64,000 nucleotides of DNA from Salinicola endophyticus (GTDB lineage Bacteria > Pseudomonadota > Gammaproteobacteria > Pseudomonadales > Halomonadaceae), in the NCBI RefSeq assembly GCF_040536835.1, contig NZ_CP159578.1:434001-498000 (forward strand). Reading direction: 5' to 3'. How positions within the stretch are numbered: position 1 is the first letter of the stretch; each line of letters opens with the position of its first letter. Below the pieces are notes generated by a model that made no database searches, was not told the DNA's origin, and saw only the letters and a program-made list of their open reading frames with translations. A program made the position numbers and the translations under genes. Positions 23,613-34,350 of the stretch are shown here, in pieces.

Positions 23613-24389
23613 ATGTCTCATCGTGTGGCGCTCGGCGCCCTCATGCTGGCTACCTTGGTGCTGAGCGGTTGCCAGAGTCTCTCCGGCTGGCGCCAGGACC
23701 CGCTGCGTACCGAAGCGGTCACGAAGACAGCTCACGAACCGGGGTGCGAGGGTGATGCCTGCGCCGTAGTCGAGGCCGACTATCTGCGCTTCCCTGAGTC
23801 GCCCGAGCTGTCGGCGCTACTGCAGAAGCGGCTGTTCGCACTGGCCAGCGGTCTCAGTGACGATCCCAACGGTAGCGCGATCGGCCGTGCCTCCTCGTTC
23901 GACGACTTCGCCGATCAGGTTTTCGCCGCCGCCAAGGAGGCGCGCCGCGAGGTGCCGGAGCTGCCGGGCTACGCCGCCGATCTCGATGCCAAGGTGATCG
24001 CGGACCACGACGACCTGCTGGTCATCGAGCTGGACGGCTATCTGTTCAGCGGCGGCGCCCACGGCCTGCCGCTGACGCAGTATCTGGTCATCGACCGCGA
24101 CACCCGCGAGCCGGTCTCGCTGGCAGAGATGCTCGAGCCCGGCCAGCGTGTAGCCTACGAGGCGGCGCTGGCGCGCGCCCATCAGCGCTGGCTGCAGACG
24201 GATCAGGCTCAGGGGCTCTCCGCCGAGCAGTGGCCGTTCGTCGTCTCCGAGAACGTGGCGCCGCTGAAGGACGCCCTGGCGGTCAAGTATCAGGTCTATG
24301 ATCTGGCGCCCTACGCCGTGGGCCAGCCAGTGCTGACCATCCCCTACACTGATCTCCAGGGCATCCTGCGCCCGCGCTATCTGCCCTAA
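23613..24389 (+). CDS. DUF3298/RsiV-like lipoprotein
   Basis: 258 residues. The signal peptide ends in the lipobox VLSGC (Cys20), so it is an envelope lipoprotein. The body fits the DUF3298/DUF4163 layout: ELDGYLFSGGAHGLPLTQYLVIDRDTREPVSLAEML is the typical GGAHG segment, and VGQPVLTIPYTDL the typical C-terminal strand. Related domains occur in the anti-sigma factor RsiV and in other envelope proteins; no sigma gene is adjacent, so a regulatory role is not implied. ATG 23613 follows AAGGAGG. Confidence 0.85.
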   Translation: MSHRVALGALMLATLVLSGCQSLSGWRQDPLRTEAVTKTAHEPGCEGDACAVVEADYLRFPESPELSALLQKRLFALASGLSDDPNGSAIGRASSFDDFADQVFAAAKEARREVPELPGYAADLDAKVIADHDDLLVIELDGYLFSGGAHGLPLTQYLVIDRDTREPVSLAEMLEPGQRVAYEAALARAHQRWLQTDQAQGLSAEQWPFVVSENVAPLKDALAVKYQVYDLAPYAVGQPVLTIPYTDLQGILRPRYLP

Positions 24390-24441
24390 GCTGTGAGCCC
24401 GCACTGAAGCACACCGCACGGAAGCACACCTTACCCACGCA

Positions 24442-24478
24442 AGCGCCGCGACCCGATCGGGTCGCGGCGCTGTTCTTC
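24442..24478. terminator. Shared terminator between convergent genes
   Basis: Perfect 28-bp palindrome centred at 24456/24457 (half-site GCGCCGCGACCCGA, 24443-24470), with TGTTCTTC on the plus side. It sits between the DUF3298-type gene and convergent hisF and can serve the plus-strand unit. A U-run for the minus direction is absent. Confidence 0.75.
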
Positions 24479-24531
24479 ACTCCGCTGTTAGTGACTACGC
24501 ACTTGCGGCTTCGGCGCAGATCTTGCCGCGC

Positions 24532-25305
24532 TCAGAGGCGCATTTCGATGCCGTGCTCGGCCATGTAGCGTTTGGCGTCGGGGATGGTGTACTCACCGAA
24601 GTGGAAGATGCTGGCGGCGAGCACCGCATCGGCGCCGCCCTCCTTAACCCCGGCCACCAGGTGGTCGAGGTTGCCGACACCGCCGGAGGCGATCACCGGT
24701 ACCTCCACGGCATCGCTGATCGCACGGGTGACGCCGAGATCGAAACCGACCTTGGTGCCATCGCGATCCATGCTGGTCAGCAGCAGTTCGCCGGCGCCGT
24801 AGTCGACCATCTTGCGCGCCCACTCGACGGCATCCAGCCCGGTGGGGCGGCGCCCGCCGTGGGTGAAGATCTCCCAGCGCGGCGGTTCGCCCTCGGCGCT
24901 GACCCGCTTGGCGTCGATCGCCACCACGATGCACTGGCTGCCGAAGCGCTCGGCTGCCTCGCGCACGAAGTCCGGGTGGGTCACCGCGGCGGTGTTGATC
25001 GAGATCTTGTCGGCCCCGGCGTTGAGCATGGTGCGAATGTCTTCGCAGCGGCGGATGCCGCCGCCCACGGTGAGCGGGATGAACACCTCACCGGCGATGC
25101 GCTCGACCATCTCCACCGTGGTGCCGCGATCCTCGTGGCTGGCGGTGATATCGAGGAAGGTGATCTCGTCCGCGCCCTGCTGGTTGTAGCGCTTGGCGAT
25201 CTCCACCGGATCGCCGGCGTCACGGATACCGACGAAGTTGACGCCCTTGACCACACGGCCGGCATCGACGTCGAGACACGGGATGATGCGCTTGGCGAGA
25301 GTCAC
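24532..25305 (-). CDS. hisF: Imidazole glycerol phosphate synthase cyclase subunit
   Basis: TIM-barrel cyclase using ammonia from HisH to turn PRFAR into imidazole glycerol phosphate and AICAR. The 257-residue protein has the N-terminal [16 protein letters not shown] with catalytic Asp12 (E. coli Asp11), phosphate-binding GGGIRRCED and [11 protein letters not shown]. The start is GTG 25305, overlapping the hisA stop by four bases (GTGA). Last gene of hisB-hisH-hisA-hisF. Confidence 0.96.
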   Translation of the reverse strand: MTLAKRIIPCLDVDAGRVVKGVNFVGIRDAGDPVEIAKRYNQQGADEITFLDITASHEDRGTTVEMVERIAGEVFIPLTVGGGIRRCEDIRTMLNAGADKISINTAAVTHPDFVREAAERFGSQCIVVAIDAKRVSAEGEPPRWEIFTHGGRRPTGLDAVEWARKMVDYGAGELLLTSMDRDGTKVGFDLGVTRAISDAVEVPVIASGGVGNLDHLVAGVKEGGADAVLAASIFHFGEYTIPDAKRYMAEHGIEMRL

Positions 25306-26060
25306 GCGCGGCCTCCCCGGGCAGCGCCACGGATCTCGTCGCTCAGCGTCTGGGCCTGGGCCACGTCGAGGGAGCCCTCATAGATGGCGCGGCCAGTGAT
25401 GGCGCCGATGATGCCGTCGTCGGCGACCTCGGCCAGGGCGCGGATATCCGCCAGATCGGTGACGCCGCCGGAGGCGATCACCGGCAGGCCGCCGTCGCGG
25501 GCCAGCGCAGCGGTCGCCTCGACGTTGACGCCCTGCATCATGCCGTCGCGGGCGATGTCGGTGTAGACGATCGAGGTCACGCCGTCGTCGGCGAAACGCT
25601 TGGCCAGATCGACCGCCTTGAGCGCGGAGACTTCGGCCCAGCCATCGGTGGCGACGAAACCGTCGTGGGCATCGAGCCCGACGATCACGTGGCCGGGGAA
25701 TTGCCGGCACATCTCGCCGACGAAGGCCGGCTCCTTCACCGCCTTGGTGCCGATGATGACGTAGCTCACGCCTGCGGCGAGGTAGTGTTCGATGGTCTCG
25801 GCACTGCGGATACCGCCGCCGATCTGGATAGGCAGGTCCGGATAGGCACGGGCGATGGCGGTAACCGCTTCACCGTTGACCGGCTTGCCTTCGAAGGCGC
25901 CGTTGAGGTCGACCAGGTGCAGGCGGCGGGCACCGGCTTCCACCCAGCGTGCGGCCATGGCCACCGGATCGTCACCGTAGGCGGTGGCGTCGTCCATGCG
26001 GCCCTGCTTGAGACGCACGCATTGGCCGTCCTTGAGATCGATGGCGGGAATCACCAGCAT
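25302..26060 (-). CDS. hisA: ProFAR isomerase (phosphoribosylformimino-AICAR-P isomerase)
   Basis: TIM-barrel isomerase acting just before HisHF in histidine synthesis. The 252-residue protein starts [20 protein letters not shown] (catalytic Asp8), with GGGIRS and the second catalytic Asp in [18 protein letters not shown] 26060 is fixed by this N-terminus although the frame is open upstream to 26375. Overlaps hisF. Confidence 0.96.
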   Translation of the reverse strand: MLVIPAIDLKDGQCVRLKQGRMDDATAYGDDPVAMAARWVEAGARRLHLVDLNGAFEGKPVNGEAVTAIARAYPDLPIQIGGGIRSAETIEHYLAAGVSYVIIGTKAVKEPAFVGEMCRQFPGHVIVGLDAHDGFVATDGWAEVSALKAVDLAKRFADDGVTSIVYTDIARDGMMQGVNVEATAALARDGGLPVIASGGVTDLADIRALAEVADDGIIGAITGRAIYEGSLDVAQAQTLSDEIRGAARGGRA

Positions 26061-26155
26061 GTCGTCGAATCCTCTGCGTGTCGGCCAGCGCGAGCGCGGC
26101 TGGCACATGATCGATGGGGCGGCGCCGTACTGGCGGCGTCCCGGGCGCGGCGCGC

Positions 26156-26797
26156 TCAGGGCGCCCAGTTGACGAAGTTTTCCAGCAGCTGCAGGCCGTC
26201 GCGGGCGCTCTTCTCGGGGTGGAACTGCACCGCGAAGACGCAGCCACGGCCGGTGGCCACGTGGGCTTCGACACCGGCGTAGTGGGTCGCGCCGAAGACG
26301 TCGTCCGAGTTGGCGGCGTCGACATAGTAGCTGTGCACGAAGTAGAAGCGCGCGCCATCGTCGATGCCCCGCCACAGCGGGTGGGCGTGGTGCTGGACGA
26401 CTCGGTTCCAGCCCATGTGCGGTACCTTCAAGCGCTCGCCGTCCGGCCCCTTCAACTGTTGGCCGAAGTGGCGCACGCGCCCGGGCAGAAAACCGAGACA
26501 GTCGATGCCGCCATTCTCGTCGCTGTGTTCGAACAGCATCTGCTGGCCGACGCAGATCCCCAGGAGTGGCTTCTGCTGGGCGTCGAGCAGCTCGCCGACC
26601 AGCCCGCGCAGCTCGCTGCGTTCGAGTTCGCCCATGCAGTCGCGGATCGCGCCCTGGCCCGGCAGCACCAGCCGCGAGGCGCCGCGAATCGCGCGCGGGT
26701 CGCTGGTCACCACCACGTTCTCGTGGGTGACGTGCTCGAGCGCCTTGGCCACGGAGTGCAGGTTGCCCATGCCGTAGTCGATTACCGCAATCGTCAT
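26156..26797 (-). CDS. hisH: Imidazole glycerol phosphate synthase glutaminase subunit
   Basis: Glutaminase that supplies ammonia to HisF. The 213-residue class I amidotransferase has an intact triad: Cys82 in [13 protein letters not shown], with His and Glu in [14 protein letters not shown]. This contrasts with the nucleophile-less homologue at 21736-22380. The start [16 protein letters not shown] has CGAGGAG upstream. It is 52 bp from hisB and 95 bp from hisA. Confidence 0.96.
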   Translation of the reverse strand: MTIAVIDYGMGNLHSVAKALEHVTHENVVVTSDPRAIRGASRLVLPGQGAIRDCMGELERSELRGLVGELLDAQQKPLLGICVGQQMLFEHSDENGGIDCLGFLPGRVRHFGQQLKGPDGERLKVPHMGWNRVVQHHAHPLWRGIDDGARFYFVHSYYVDAANSDDVFGATHYAGVEAHVATGRGCVFAVQFHPEKSARDGLQLLENFVNWAP

Positions 26798-26849
26798 CGT
26801 GCGCTCCTCGTAGAATCGGTGACAGCCGCCGGGCGGGCGGCGTGCGCCC

Positions 26850-27443
26850 TCACAGGCTGCCCTTGGTCGACGGCAGCTGGCCGGCCATGCGCGGGTCTTC
26901 TTCCACCGCGGCACGTACCGCGCGGCCGAAGGCCTTGAAGATGGTCTCCGCCTGGTGGTGGGCGTTGAAACCCTTGAGGTTGTCGATGTGCAGAGTCACC
27001 TGGGCGTGGTTGACGAAGCCCTGGAAGAACTCCCAGCACAACTGGGTATCGAAGCGGCCGATGCTGGCGCGCGTGAACTCGACGTCCATGAACAGGCCCG
27101 AGCGGCCGGAGAAGTCGATCACCACCCGTGACAGCGCTTCGTCCAGCGGGACATAGGCGTGGCCGTAGCGGCGAATCCCGCGCTTGTCGCCGATCGCCCG
27201 GGCGAATGCCTGACCCAAGGTGATGCCCAGATCCTCGACGGTATGGTGATCGTCGATCTCGAGATCGCCGTCGGCCTCGATGGTGAGGTCGAGCATGCCG
27301 TGGCGGGCGACCTGGTCGAGCATGTGGTCGAGGAAGGGGACCCCGGTCCGGCTCTCGAGACGGCCACTGCCGTCGAGATTCACGGTGACCGTGATCTGGG
27401 TCTCTTGAGTCTGGCGTGACACCGTGGCGATGCGCTGGGACAT
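26850..27443 (-). CDS. hisB: Imidazoleglycerol-phosphate dehydratase
   Basis: Mn-dependent dehydratase producing imidazole acetol-phosphate. The 197-residue monofunctional protein lacks the phosphatase domain fused in enterobacteria. The two His-rich metal motifs are [23 protein letters not shown] and [27 protein letters not shown]. The start at [16 protein letters not shown] (27443) is chosen over in-frame ATG 27506. It diverges from asmA. Confidence 0.96.
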   Translation of the reverse strand: MSQRIATVSRQTQETQITVTVNLDGSGRLESRTGVPFLDHMLDQVARHGMLDLTIEADGDLEIDDHHTVEDLGITLGQAFARAIGDKRGIRRYGHAYVPLDEALSRVVIDFSGRSGLFMDVEFTRASIGRFDTQLCWEFFQGFVNHAQVTLHIDNLKGFNAHHQAETIFKAFGRAVRAAVEEDPRMAGQLPSTKGSL

Positions 27444-27685
27444 GCGTGGGGAGTCTCCCGGTAGGTGTGGCGAGAATCGGCCATTATAGAGAATCGCCCC
27501 GGGCATCCGCTACAATGCGGGGATCACAGAGCGGCCTCGGCCGAGCCGCCGCGTTGACAGGGAGAGACAGGAGGCATGCCGGAAGCCGCGCGAACCAGCG
27601 ATACCCTAGTGGGGTGTCGTCGAGATACCCGCCAATCATTCCTGGCCCCGCCAGTGGGCCACGCTGTCAAGGAGGTCCGGCGCGC

Positions 27686-30109
27686 ATGAAAGGATTGATC
27701 AGAGCGCTGCTCGCGGCCGTCGGCGTGCTGGGCATCGTGGTCGTGGCGGCGGTGGTCTATATCACCACCTTCTTCGATCCCAACGATCTCAAACCGCGGC
27801 TGATCGAGGCGGTGCGCGATCAGAGCGGACTCGAGCTGCGCCTGGATGGTCCGCTGTCATGGAGCTTCTACCCGCGCATCGGGGTCAGCGTGGCCGACGC
27901 CGAGGCCTGGCTTCCGCGCCAGTCCCACGACGACGAGCCCTTCGTCGCCTTCGACCAGGCCGAGGTGAGTGTCGCCTTCGCGCCGCTGTTGAGCGGCGAT
28001 GTCTCGGTGGATGGCCTGATCCTCGATGGCATGCGTCTCAACCTGGTGCGCGACGCCCAGGGCCGGGGCAACTGGCAGACGCTACTCGACCGTCTCGCCC
28101 AGCGTGACGCTGCCGCCGACGCCACGGGCAAGAACGCCGGCGTCGCCCAGTCCGCGAACGGTGGTCAGGCTGAGAGCAGTGCTAAGAGTGATAGCGGTGG
28201 TCAGGCCGGGAGCGATAGCCAGCCGGTGGCGTTCGATATCGCCAACGTCCAGGTCACCAACAGCCGGGTTCATTACGTCGACCCGCGTCGCCCGCTGGAC
28301 GTCACGCTCTCCAATCTGTCGCTGACCAGCAGCAATGTCAGCCCGCAGTCTTCGTTCCCGCTGCAGCTCTCGTTCGATCTCTCGGGCGAGCAGCCCAGGA
28401 TGAACGGCAATGTGCAGTTGAAGAGCCAGATGCGTATGGATCTGAGCGCCGGGCGTTACACCTTCGACAAAGTCACGCTCAATGGCAAGGCGCAGCTGCC
28501 CGATATCGCCGAACAGGCCCAGAGTGGCAACCTGAAGATCGCCAGCCTGGTGGCCGATACGCGTCAGCGTCAGTACCGCGCCGAAGGTGTCCAGCTGGGG
28601 GCGGCAATCTCCTCGCCGGCGCTGCAGAAGTCGCCGCTGTCGCTCGATCTCAAGCTCGATGCCAGCGCCGACCTCGATGCCGCAACTGCCGAGCTGAGCA
28701 ATGTGGCACTGACCGGGGACGATAATCTCGACCTCAGCGGTAATGCCAAGATCACCGCACTGGATAGTGACCCGCACTATCAGGGGCGGCTGAATCTGGC
28801 GCCGCTCTCGCTACGCGACTGGCTCACCCGCTTCGGTGTCGACGTGCGCAGCGCCAATGACAAGGCGCTGACCGCGCTCTCGCTGAGCGGCCCCTTCACG
28901 GGTGATGCCCAGCGCGTGGACTTTTCCGATCTTCAGCTCACGCTCGATCAGACCCAACTGCGCGGCTCGCTAGGCGCGGCCTACGATGGCAGCGCGCTGA
29001 ACTTCGATCTCGAGGGCGACAAGCTCGATCTCGATGCCTACCTGCCGCCCGCGGCGGCGAGTGGTGGTGCACCGGCGCAGAATGACGCGAAGGCATCTGA
29101 CAAGGCCACCGCCTGGCTCGGTAGCCTCGGCATTGCGCCGGCGCTGGCGGCCGGCGAAGAGGCTGGGTTGCTGCCCGTGGACTGGCTCGCCCATCTGAAA
29201 CAGGAAGGGCATCTGACGCTCGACGCGCTCACGCTCAAGGGCGCCAAGCTCAGCGACGTTGCATTGGCCACCAGCGGCAGCGATGGACGCCAGCGGATCG
29301 ATTCGCTGAGCGCCAACCTCTACGACGGCAGCGTCAAGGCCTCCAGCGCGCTCGATCTGCGCCAGTCGCCCATTCAACTCTCCTTCACCGAGCGTCTGCA
29401 GGGTGTCCAACTGGCGCCGCTGTACCAGGATGTGAGTGGCAAGGCCTCGCCGCTGCGCGGCACGCTCAGCCTGCAGGGCGACTTCGACTCGCGCACCAAC
29501 ACCCTTGCCGGGATCCAGCAGAACCTCAATGGCCAGGCGGCACTGCGCATCGATGATGGCGCCATGCTCGACGTCAACGTGCCGAAGCAGCTGTGTACGG
29601 CGGTTGCCACACTGGAGGGCAAGCAGTCCGATCGCGAGTGGAGCCCGGACACCGCCTTCGATCGGCTACAGGCCACCGTGGTGGTGAAGGATGGCGTGGC
29701 GCACAACGACGATCTCGATATCGCTATCCCCGGGGTGAACCTGAGCGGCAAAGGGGAGGTCAACCTGGTCACCGACCGGCTCGACTACCGCGCCGCGGCC
29801 CGCCTGCAGGATACCGCCGATCAGGCCGCCTGCAGCGTCAACCCGCGCCTGGCGCGAATCGACTTCCCGATCCGCTGCCAGGGCAGCCTGACAGACGCGC
29901 CGGCCAGCTGGTGCAGCTTCGACCGCGAGGCGTTCCAGCGTTCGCTGGGGGCGCTGGCCGAGGACGAAGCCAAGCGCAAGGCCGGCAAACGGGTCGATGA
30001 AGTGCTCGATGACAAGCTCGACGACAAGACCCGGCGCAAGATCGACGATGCCCTGGGCGATGGCGCTTCACAGGAGCTCGGCGACAAGATCCGAGGCCTG
30101 TTCAAATGA
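27686..30109 (+). CDS. AsmA family protein
   Basis: Large inner-membrane-anchored periplasmic protein of the AsmA/bridge-like lipid-transfer superfamily, implicated in phospholipid supply to the outer membrane. 807 residues: a short cytoplasmic start, one N-terminal membrane helix (about residues 8-30), then a long beta-rich region beginning FFDPNDLKPRLIEAVRDQSGLELRLDGPLSWSFYPRIGVSV, the AsmA N-terminal signature. A low-complexity Ser/Gly/Asp linker lies near residues 150-180. The C-terminus has the usual LSGKGEVNLVTDRLDYRAAARL repeat. ATG 27686 has AAGGAGG eleven bases upstream. Confidence 0.93.
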   Translation: MKGLIRALLAAVGVLGIVVVAAVVYITTFFDPNDLKPRLIEAVRDQSGLELRLDGPLSWSFYPRIGVSVADAEAWLPRQSHDDEPFVAFDQAEVSVAFAPLLSGDVSVDGLILDGMRLNLVRDAQGRGNWQTLLDRLAQRDAAADATGKNAGVAQSANGGQAESSAKSDSGGQAGSDSQPVAFDIANVQVTNSRVHYVDPRRPLDVTLSNLSLTSSNVSPQSSFPLQLSFDLSGEQPRMNGNVQLKSQMRMDLSAGRYTFDKVTLNGKAQLPDIAEQAQSGNLKIASLVADTRQRQYRAEGVQLGAAISSPALQKSPLSLDLKLDASADLDAATAELSNVALTGDDNLDLSGNAKITALDSDPHYQGRLNLAPLSLRDWLTRFGVDVRSANDKALTALSLSGPFTGDAQRVDFSDLQLTLDQTQLRGSLGAAYDGSALNFDLEGDKLDLDAYLPPAAASGGAPAQNDAKASDKATAWLGSLGIAPALAAGEEAGLLPVDWLAHLKQEGHLTLDALTLKGAKLSDVALATSGSDGRQRIDSLSANLYDGSVKASSALDLRQSPIQLSFTERLQGVQLAPLYQDVSGKASPLRGTLSLQGDFDSRTNTLAGIQQNLNGQAALRIDDGAMLDVNVPKQLCTAVATLEGKQSDREWSPDTAFDRLQATVVVKDGVAHNDDLDIAIPGVNLSGKGEVNLVTDRLDYRAAARLQDTADQAACSVNPRLARIDFPIRCQGSLTDAPASWCSFDREAFQRSLGALAEDEAKRKAGKRVDEVLDDKLDDKTRRKIDDALGDGASQELGDKIRGLFK

Positions 30110-30196
30110 CCGCCTTTACTGGCCAGTGCCCGCGCCGACGTCTTGTCGGCGCTTTGCGATCATCCCCTGTCGCCATCCGCTGATCCGAGGTGCCGT

Positions 30197-31282
<1,086 letters not shown>

Positions 31283-31296
31283 CCCAGGAGTGATCC

Positions 31297-31569
31297 ATGG
31301 CTCGTACCGTATTCTGCCGCAAGTACCAGCAGGAGCTCGAAGCCCTGCCGTTTCCACCGCTGCCCGGCGCCAAGGGCCAGGAGATTCAACAGAACGTCTC
31401 CAAGCGCGCCTGGGAAGAGTGGCAGGCCCAGCAGACCCGCCTGATCAACGAGAAGCATCTCAATATGCTCGACCCCGAAGCGCGCGCCTACCTGATGGCG
31501 CAGATGGAGCGCTTCTTCGACAACCAGGAGACCGACCACGCCGAAGGCTACGTGCCGCCGAGCCAGTGA
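31297..31569 (+). CDS. yggX: Fe(II)-trafficking / oxidative-damage protection protein
   Basis: 90-residue YggX protein, which protects Fe-S proteins from oxidative damage and is thought to handle labile iron. The N-terminus MARTVFCRKYQQELEALPFPPLPG has the conserved Cys7, and AWEEWQAQQTRLINEKHLNMLDPEARAYL is diagnostic. GGAG precedes the ATG. It is probably co-transcribed with mutY, which encodes an Fe-S enzyme. Confidence 0.96.
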   Translation: MARTVFCRKYQQELEALPFPPLPGAKGQEIQQNVSKRAWEEWQAQQTRLINEKHLNMLDPEARAYLMAQMERFFDNQETDHAEGYVPPSQ

Positions 31570-31614
31570 TTTTGGTGGGGGCGAAAAAGATCCCATCTTT
31601 TTGAAATAAAAGGC

Positions 31615-31643
31615 TTGACCCGTGAAAGGCTTACTGGTTTAAT
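31615..31643 (+). promoter_or_regulatory. Promoter of the tRNA-Phe/Gln/Thr cluster
   Basis: TTGACC (31615-31620), 17-bp spacer, TTTAAT (31638-31643), 18 bp before tRNA-Phe. Confidence 0.75.
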
Positions 31644-31660
31644 TCGTCCCCGTTGGCAAG

Positions 31661-31736
31661 GGCCAGATAGCTCAGTTGGTAGAGCAGGGGATTGAAAATC
31701 CCCGTGTCGGCGGTTCGATTCCGTCTCTGGCCACCA
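31661..31736 (+). tRNA. tRNA-Phe (GAA)
   Basis: 76 nt with encoded CCA. Acceptor GGCCAGA/TCTGGCC, anticodon loop TTGAAAA with anticodon GAA, T-loop GTTCGATTC. Confidence 0.97.
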
Positions 31737-31742
31737 CGCTGC

Positions 31743-31817
31743 TGGGGTATCGCCAAGTGGTAAGGCACCGGTTTTTGGTATCGGCATTCCCAGGTTCGAA
31801 TCCTGGTACCCCAGCCA
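31743..31817 (+). tRNA. tRNA-Gln (TTG)
   Basis: 75 nt with encoded CCA. Acceptor TGGGGTA/TACCCCA, anticodon TTG in GGTTTTTGGTATC, T-loop GTTCGAATC. Confidence 0.96.
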
Positions 31818-31838
31818 TTTGCCAACGTCTCTATGCTC

Positions 31839-31914
<76 letters not shown>

Positions 31915-32060
31915 GAGCTTAGAGATGAAGGGAACAGAGCGTTTCACACGGTGATCGCTCCCCGCCCTCTAGATTCCCCTCTAGCCGTTCGCAAGCTCCT
32001 GATTTTCTCACCTAATATCCTCTCTGCACTCGTTCCATTCAGCTTGGACGGAGTGTGGAT

Positions 32061-32951
32061 ATGCGCGTTTCTACGATCGTATGCTCGAAGGGCGGTGTCG
32101 GAAAGACCACCACCACTGCAAACTTGGGTGGCCTCCTGGCGGATGCCGGTCTACGAGTCCTCCTCATAGACCTCGATTCCCAGCCAACCCTCTCTTCCTA
32201 CTATGAGCTGTCCCAGCCTGCCCCTGGTGGGGTGTACGAGCTGCTCGCGACAGAGCTGGTCGACCTTGACCAGATCATTTCTCATACCGCTGTTACCAAC
32301 CTCGACATCATTGTCTCAAATGACCACCGGAGTCAGTTGCAGCAGCTGTTGCTCAATGCCCCCAACGGTCGATTCCGGCTGATAGACCTGCTCGATCGCT
32401 TCGCCGATCGCTACGATGCCATCCTGATCGATACGCAGGGCGCGCGCTCCGTCATTCTCGAGATGGCCGTGATGGCCGCCGATCGACTGGTATCACCCAT
32501 CGTTCCCGAACTGCTCACTGCCCGTGAATTTGTCCGAGGCACTCAGGGCATGCTCGACGAGCTGCGCGAGCTGGCACGATATACCCGGTTCGAGGTGCCG
32601 CCGGTCTCCATCCTGCTCAATAAGATGACCGACCAGCTCCGGGATGCGCGGGAGATCGCCGACAGCATTCGCAGCATGTATGCCGAGGTGGAAGATCACG
32701 GCATCAGTGTGCTCGAGACACCACTGGTCAACCTCTCTGCCTATCGCACAGCGGCGTTGAAGGGCCTACCGGTTCATCGAGTCGAACCGCGCAAACCTTC
32801 GGGACGCAAATCGCCTGCCTGTGCCGACCAACTCAAGTCGGTGGCGACTGACCTCTACCCAGAGTGGGCGGATGCCATCCGTGCCGTAGGCACGGTGACG
32901 CCCAACAGCAAGCCTGGGATGGGGAAACCGGGGGTGGGCCATGTCCATTGA
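32061..32951 (+). CDS. parA: ParA/Soj-family partition ATPase of the ICE
   Basis: Walker-type ATPase for stable maintenance of the excised element; in PAPI-1 the homologue Soj is needed to retain the circular form. 296 residues: deviant Walker A CSKGGVGKTTTTANLG at the N-terminus, LLIDLDSQPTLSSYY, and Walker B-like YDAILIDTQGARS. The C-terminal 50 residues are basic and Pro/Gly-rich. ATG 32061 has GGAG seven bases upstream; GTG 32055 is in frame. It overlaps dnaB by 11 bases and is the first gene of the element. Confidence 0.92.
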   Translation: MRVSTIVCSKGGVGKTTTTANLGGLLADAGLRVLLIDLDSQPTLSSYYELSQPAPGGVYELLATELVDLDQIISHTAVTNLDIIVSNDHRSQLQQLLLNAPNGRFRLIDLLDRFADRYDAILIDTQGARSVILEMAVMAADRLVSPIVPELLTAREFVRGTQGMLDELRELARYTRFEVPPVSILLNKMTDQLRDAREIADSIRSMYAEVEDHGISVLETPLVNLSAYRTAALKGLPVHRVEPRKPSGRKSPACADQLKSVATDLYPEWADAIRAVGTVTPNSKPGMGKPGVGHVH

Positions 32952-34350
32952 GGCCGTATCCTCCGCATCCGCGGAAGCAGAAGTCATGGGACTTCTGCCC
33001 CCCCATAGCATCGAGGCTGAGCAGTCCACCCTGGGCGCGTTGATGCTCGACAACACGAAATGGGACGATATCTGCGAAATAGTCGACGCCGGCGCGTTTT
33101 ATCACCACCCGCATCGGCTGATCTTCAAGGCGCTGGAAGCGCTATCCCATGACGAGAAACCGCTGGATGTGGTGACGCTCTCCGAGGCATTGGAGCGGAA
33201 TGGGAATCTCGAGACTTGTGGTGGCTTGTCCTACCTGGCCGAGCTGGCCCGCAACACGCCGTCGGCTACCAATGTGGTTGCCTATGCCGGCATCGTTCAT
33301 GAGCATCAGCGTCGCCGGCAGCTGGCCAATATGGGGCGTGATCTTAGTCAGCGGGCGCTGGATGGGCAGCAGCTCAGTCAGATCCTGATCGAAGCGGCAG
33401 AGCGACAACTTTTCGAGTTGGCCGAAAATCGGCAGGGCAAGGAAAACGGCATACGTCCGGCGTTGACGGCGGCGATCAATACCATCGATCGCGCCTTCAA
33501 TGCCAAGGATGGCATCACTGGCACGCCGACGGGCTACCAAGATCTCGACGCTCTTACCTGCGGCTGGCAGGACTCGGACCTGATCGTGATTGCTGGCCGC
33601 CCGTCGATGGGTAAGACCACGCTCGGCATGAACCTCGTCGAGAATGCTCTGGAGGCAACCGCCGGTCGTGTGGAGTTGGCCACGGCACCGATCTTCGTCT
33701 TCTCGCTCGAGATGCCCGAAGAACAGCTGATGCTACGTCTGATGGCGAGCATGGGGCGGCTGGACCTGAGCAAACTCCGCGCGGGCCAGTTGGACGACGG
33801 GGGGTGGGAAAAGTTGACCGCCGCCACGAACCGCATATTGGGCTTCGAGGAGCGCCTGTTCGTGGACGACTCCAGTGGGCTCTCCGCAACCTCACTCAAG
33901 TCTCGTGCACGTCGGCTGATGCGCCGCCACGGCAAACCGGCTCTGATCCTCATCGACTATCTGCAGTTGCTCGAAGAGCCGGGCTGCGAGAACCGCAACA
34001 CCGAGATTTCTGCGATATCGCGCATCCTCAAGGCGACCGCCAAGGATCTCAACTGCCCGGTGGTGGCGCTCTCGCAGCTCAATCGTGCACTCGAAAACCG
34101 CCCCAACAAGCGGCCCTGTATGGCCGATCTGCGCGACTCCGGCGCGATCGAGCAGGACGCCGACGTCATAGGCTTCGTCTACCGCGATGAGGTCTACAAC
34201 CAAGATATCCCAGACAACAAGGGGCTGGCCGAGCTGATCATCGGCAAGCAGCGCAACGGTCCCACTGGCACGGTACATCTCGCGTTTCTGGGCGCCCATA
34301 CGCGCTTCGAATCCCTGGCTTGGAAGCAGGTAAGGGAGGTGCGGTCATGA
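32941..34350 (+). CDS. dnaB: Replicative DNA helicase DnaB (ICE-encoded)
   Basis: Hexameric 5'-3' helicase. 469 residues: an N-terminal primase-interacting domain (LLPPHSIEAEQSTLGALMLDNTKWDDI, about 1-125), a linker, and a RecA-like motor with Walker A AGRPSMGKTT (219-226), LEMPEEQLMLRL, Walker B PALILIDYLQLL, and SQLNRALENRPNKRPCMADLRDSGAIEQDADV near the end. It is an element copy, separate from the chromosomal dnaB, and presumably drives autonomous replication of the excised ICE. It overlaps the next gene (ATGA). Confidence 0.94.
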   Translation: MSIEAVSSASAEAEVMGLLPPHSIEAEQSTLGALMLDNTKWDDICEIVDAGAFYHHPHRLIFKALEALSHDEKPLDVVTLSEALERNGNLETCGGLSYLAELARNTPSATNVVAYAGIVHEHQRRRQLANMGRDLSQRALDGQQLSQILIEAAERQLFELAENRQGKENGIRPALTAAINTIDRAFNAKDGITGTPTGYQDLDALTCGWQDSDLIVIAGRPSMGKTTLGMNLVENALEATAGRVELATAPIFVFSLEMPEEQLMLRLMASMGRLDLSKLRAGQLDDGGWEKLTAATNRILGFEERLFVDDSSGLSATSLKSRARRLMRRHGKPALILIDYLQLLEEPGCENRNTEISAISRILKATAKDLNCPVVALSQLNRALENRPNKRPCMADLRDSGAIEQDADVIGFVYRDEVYNQDIPDNKGLAELIIGKQRNGPTGTVHLAFLGAHTRFESLAWKQVREVRS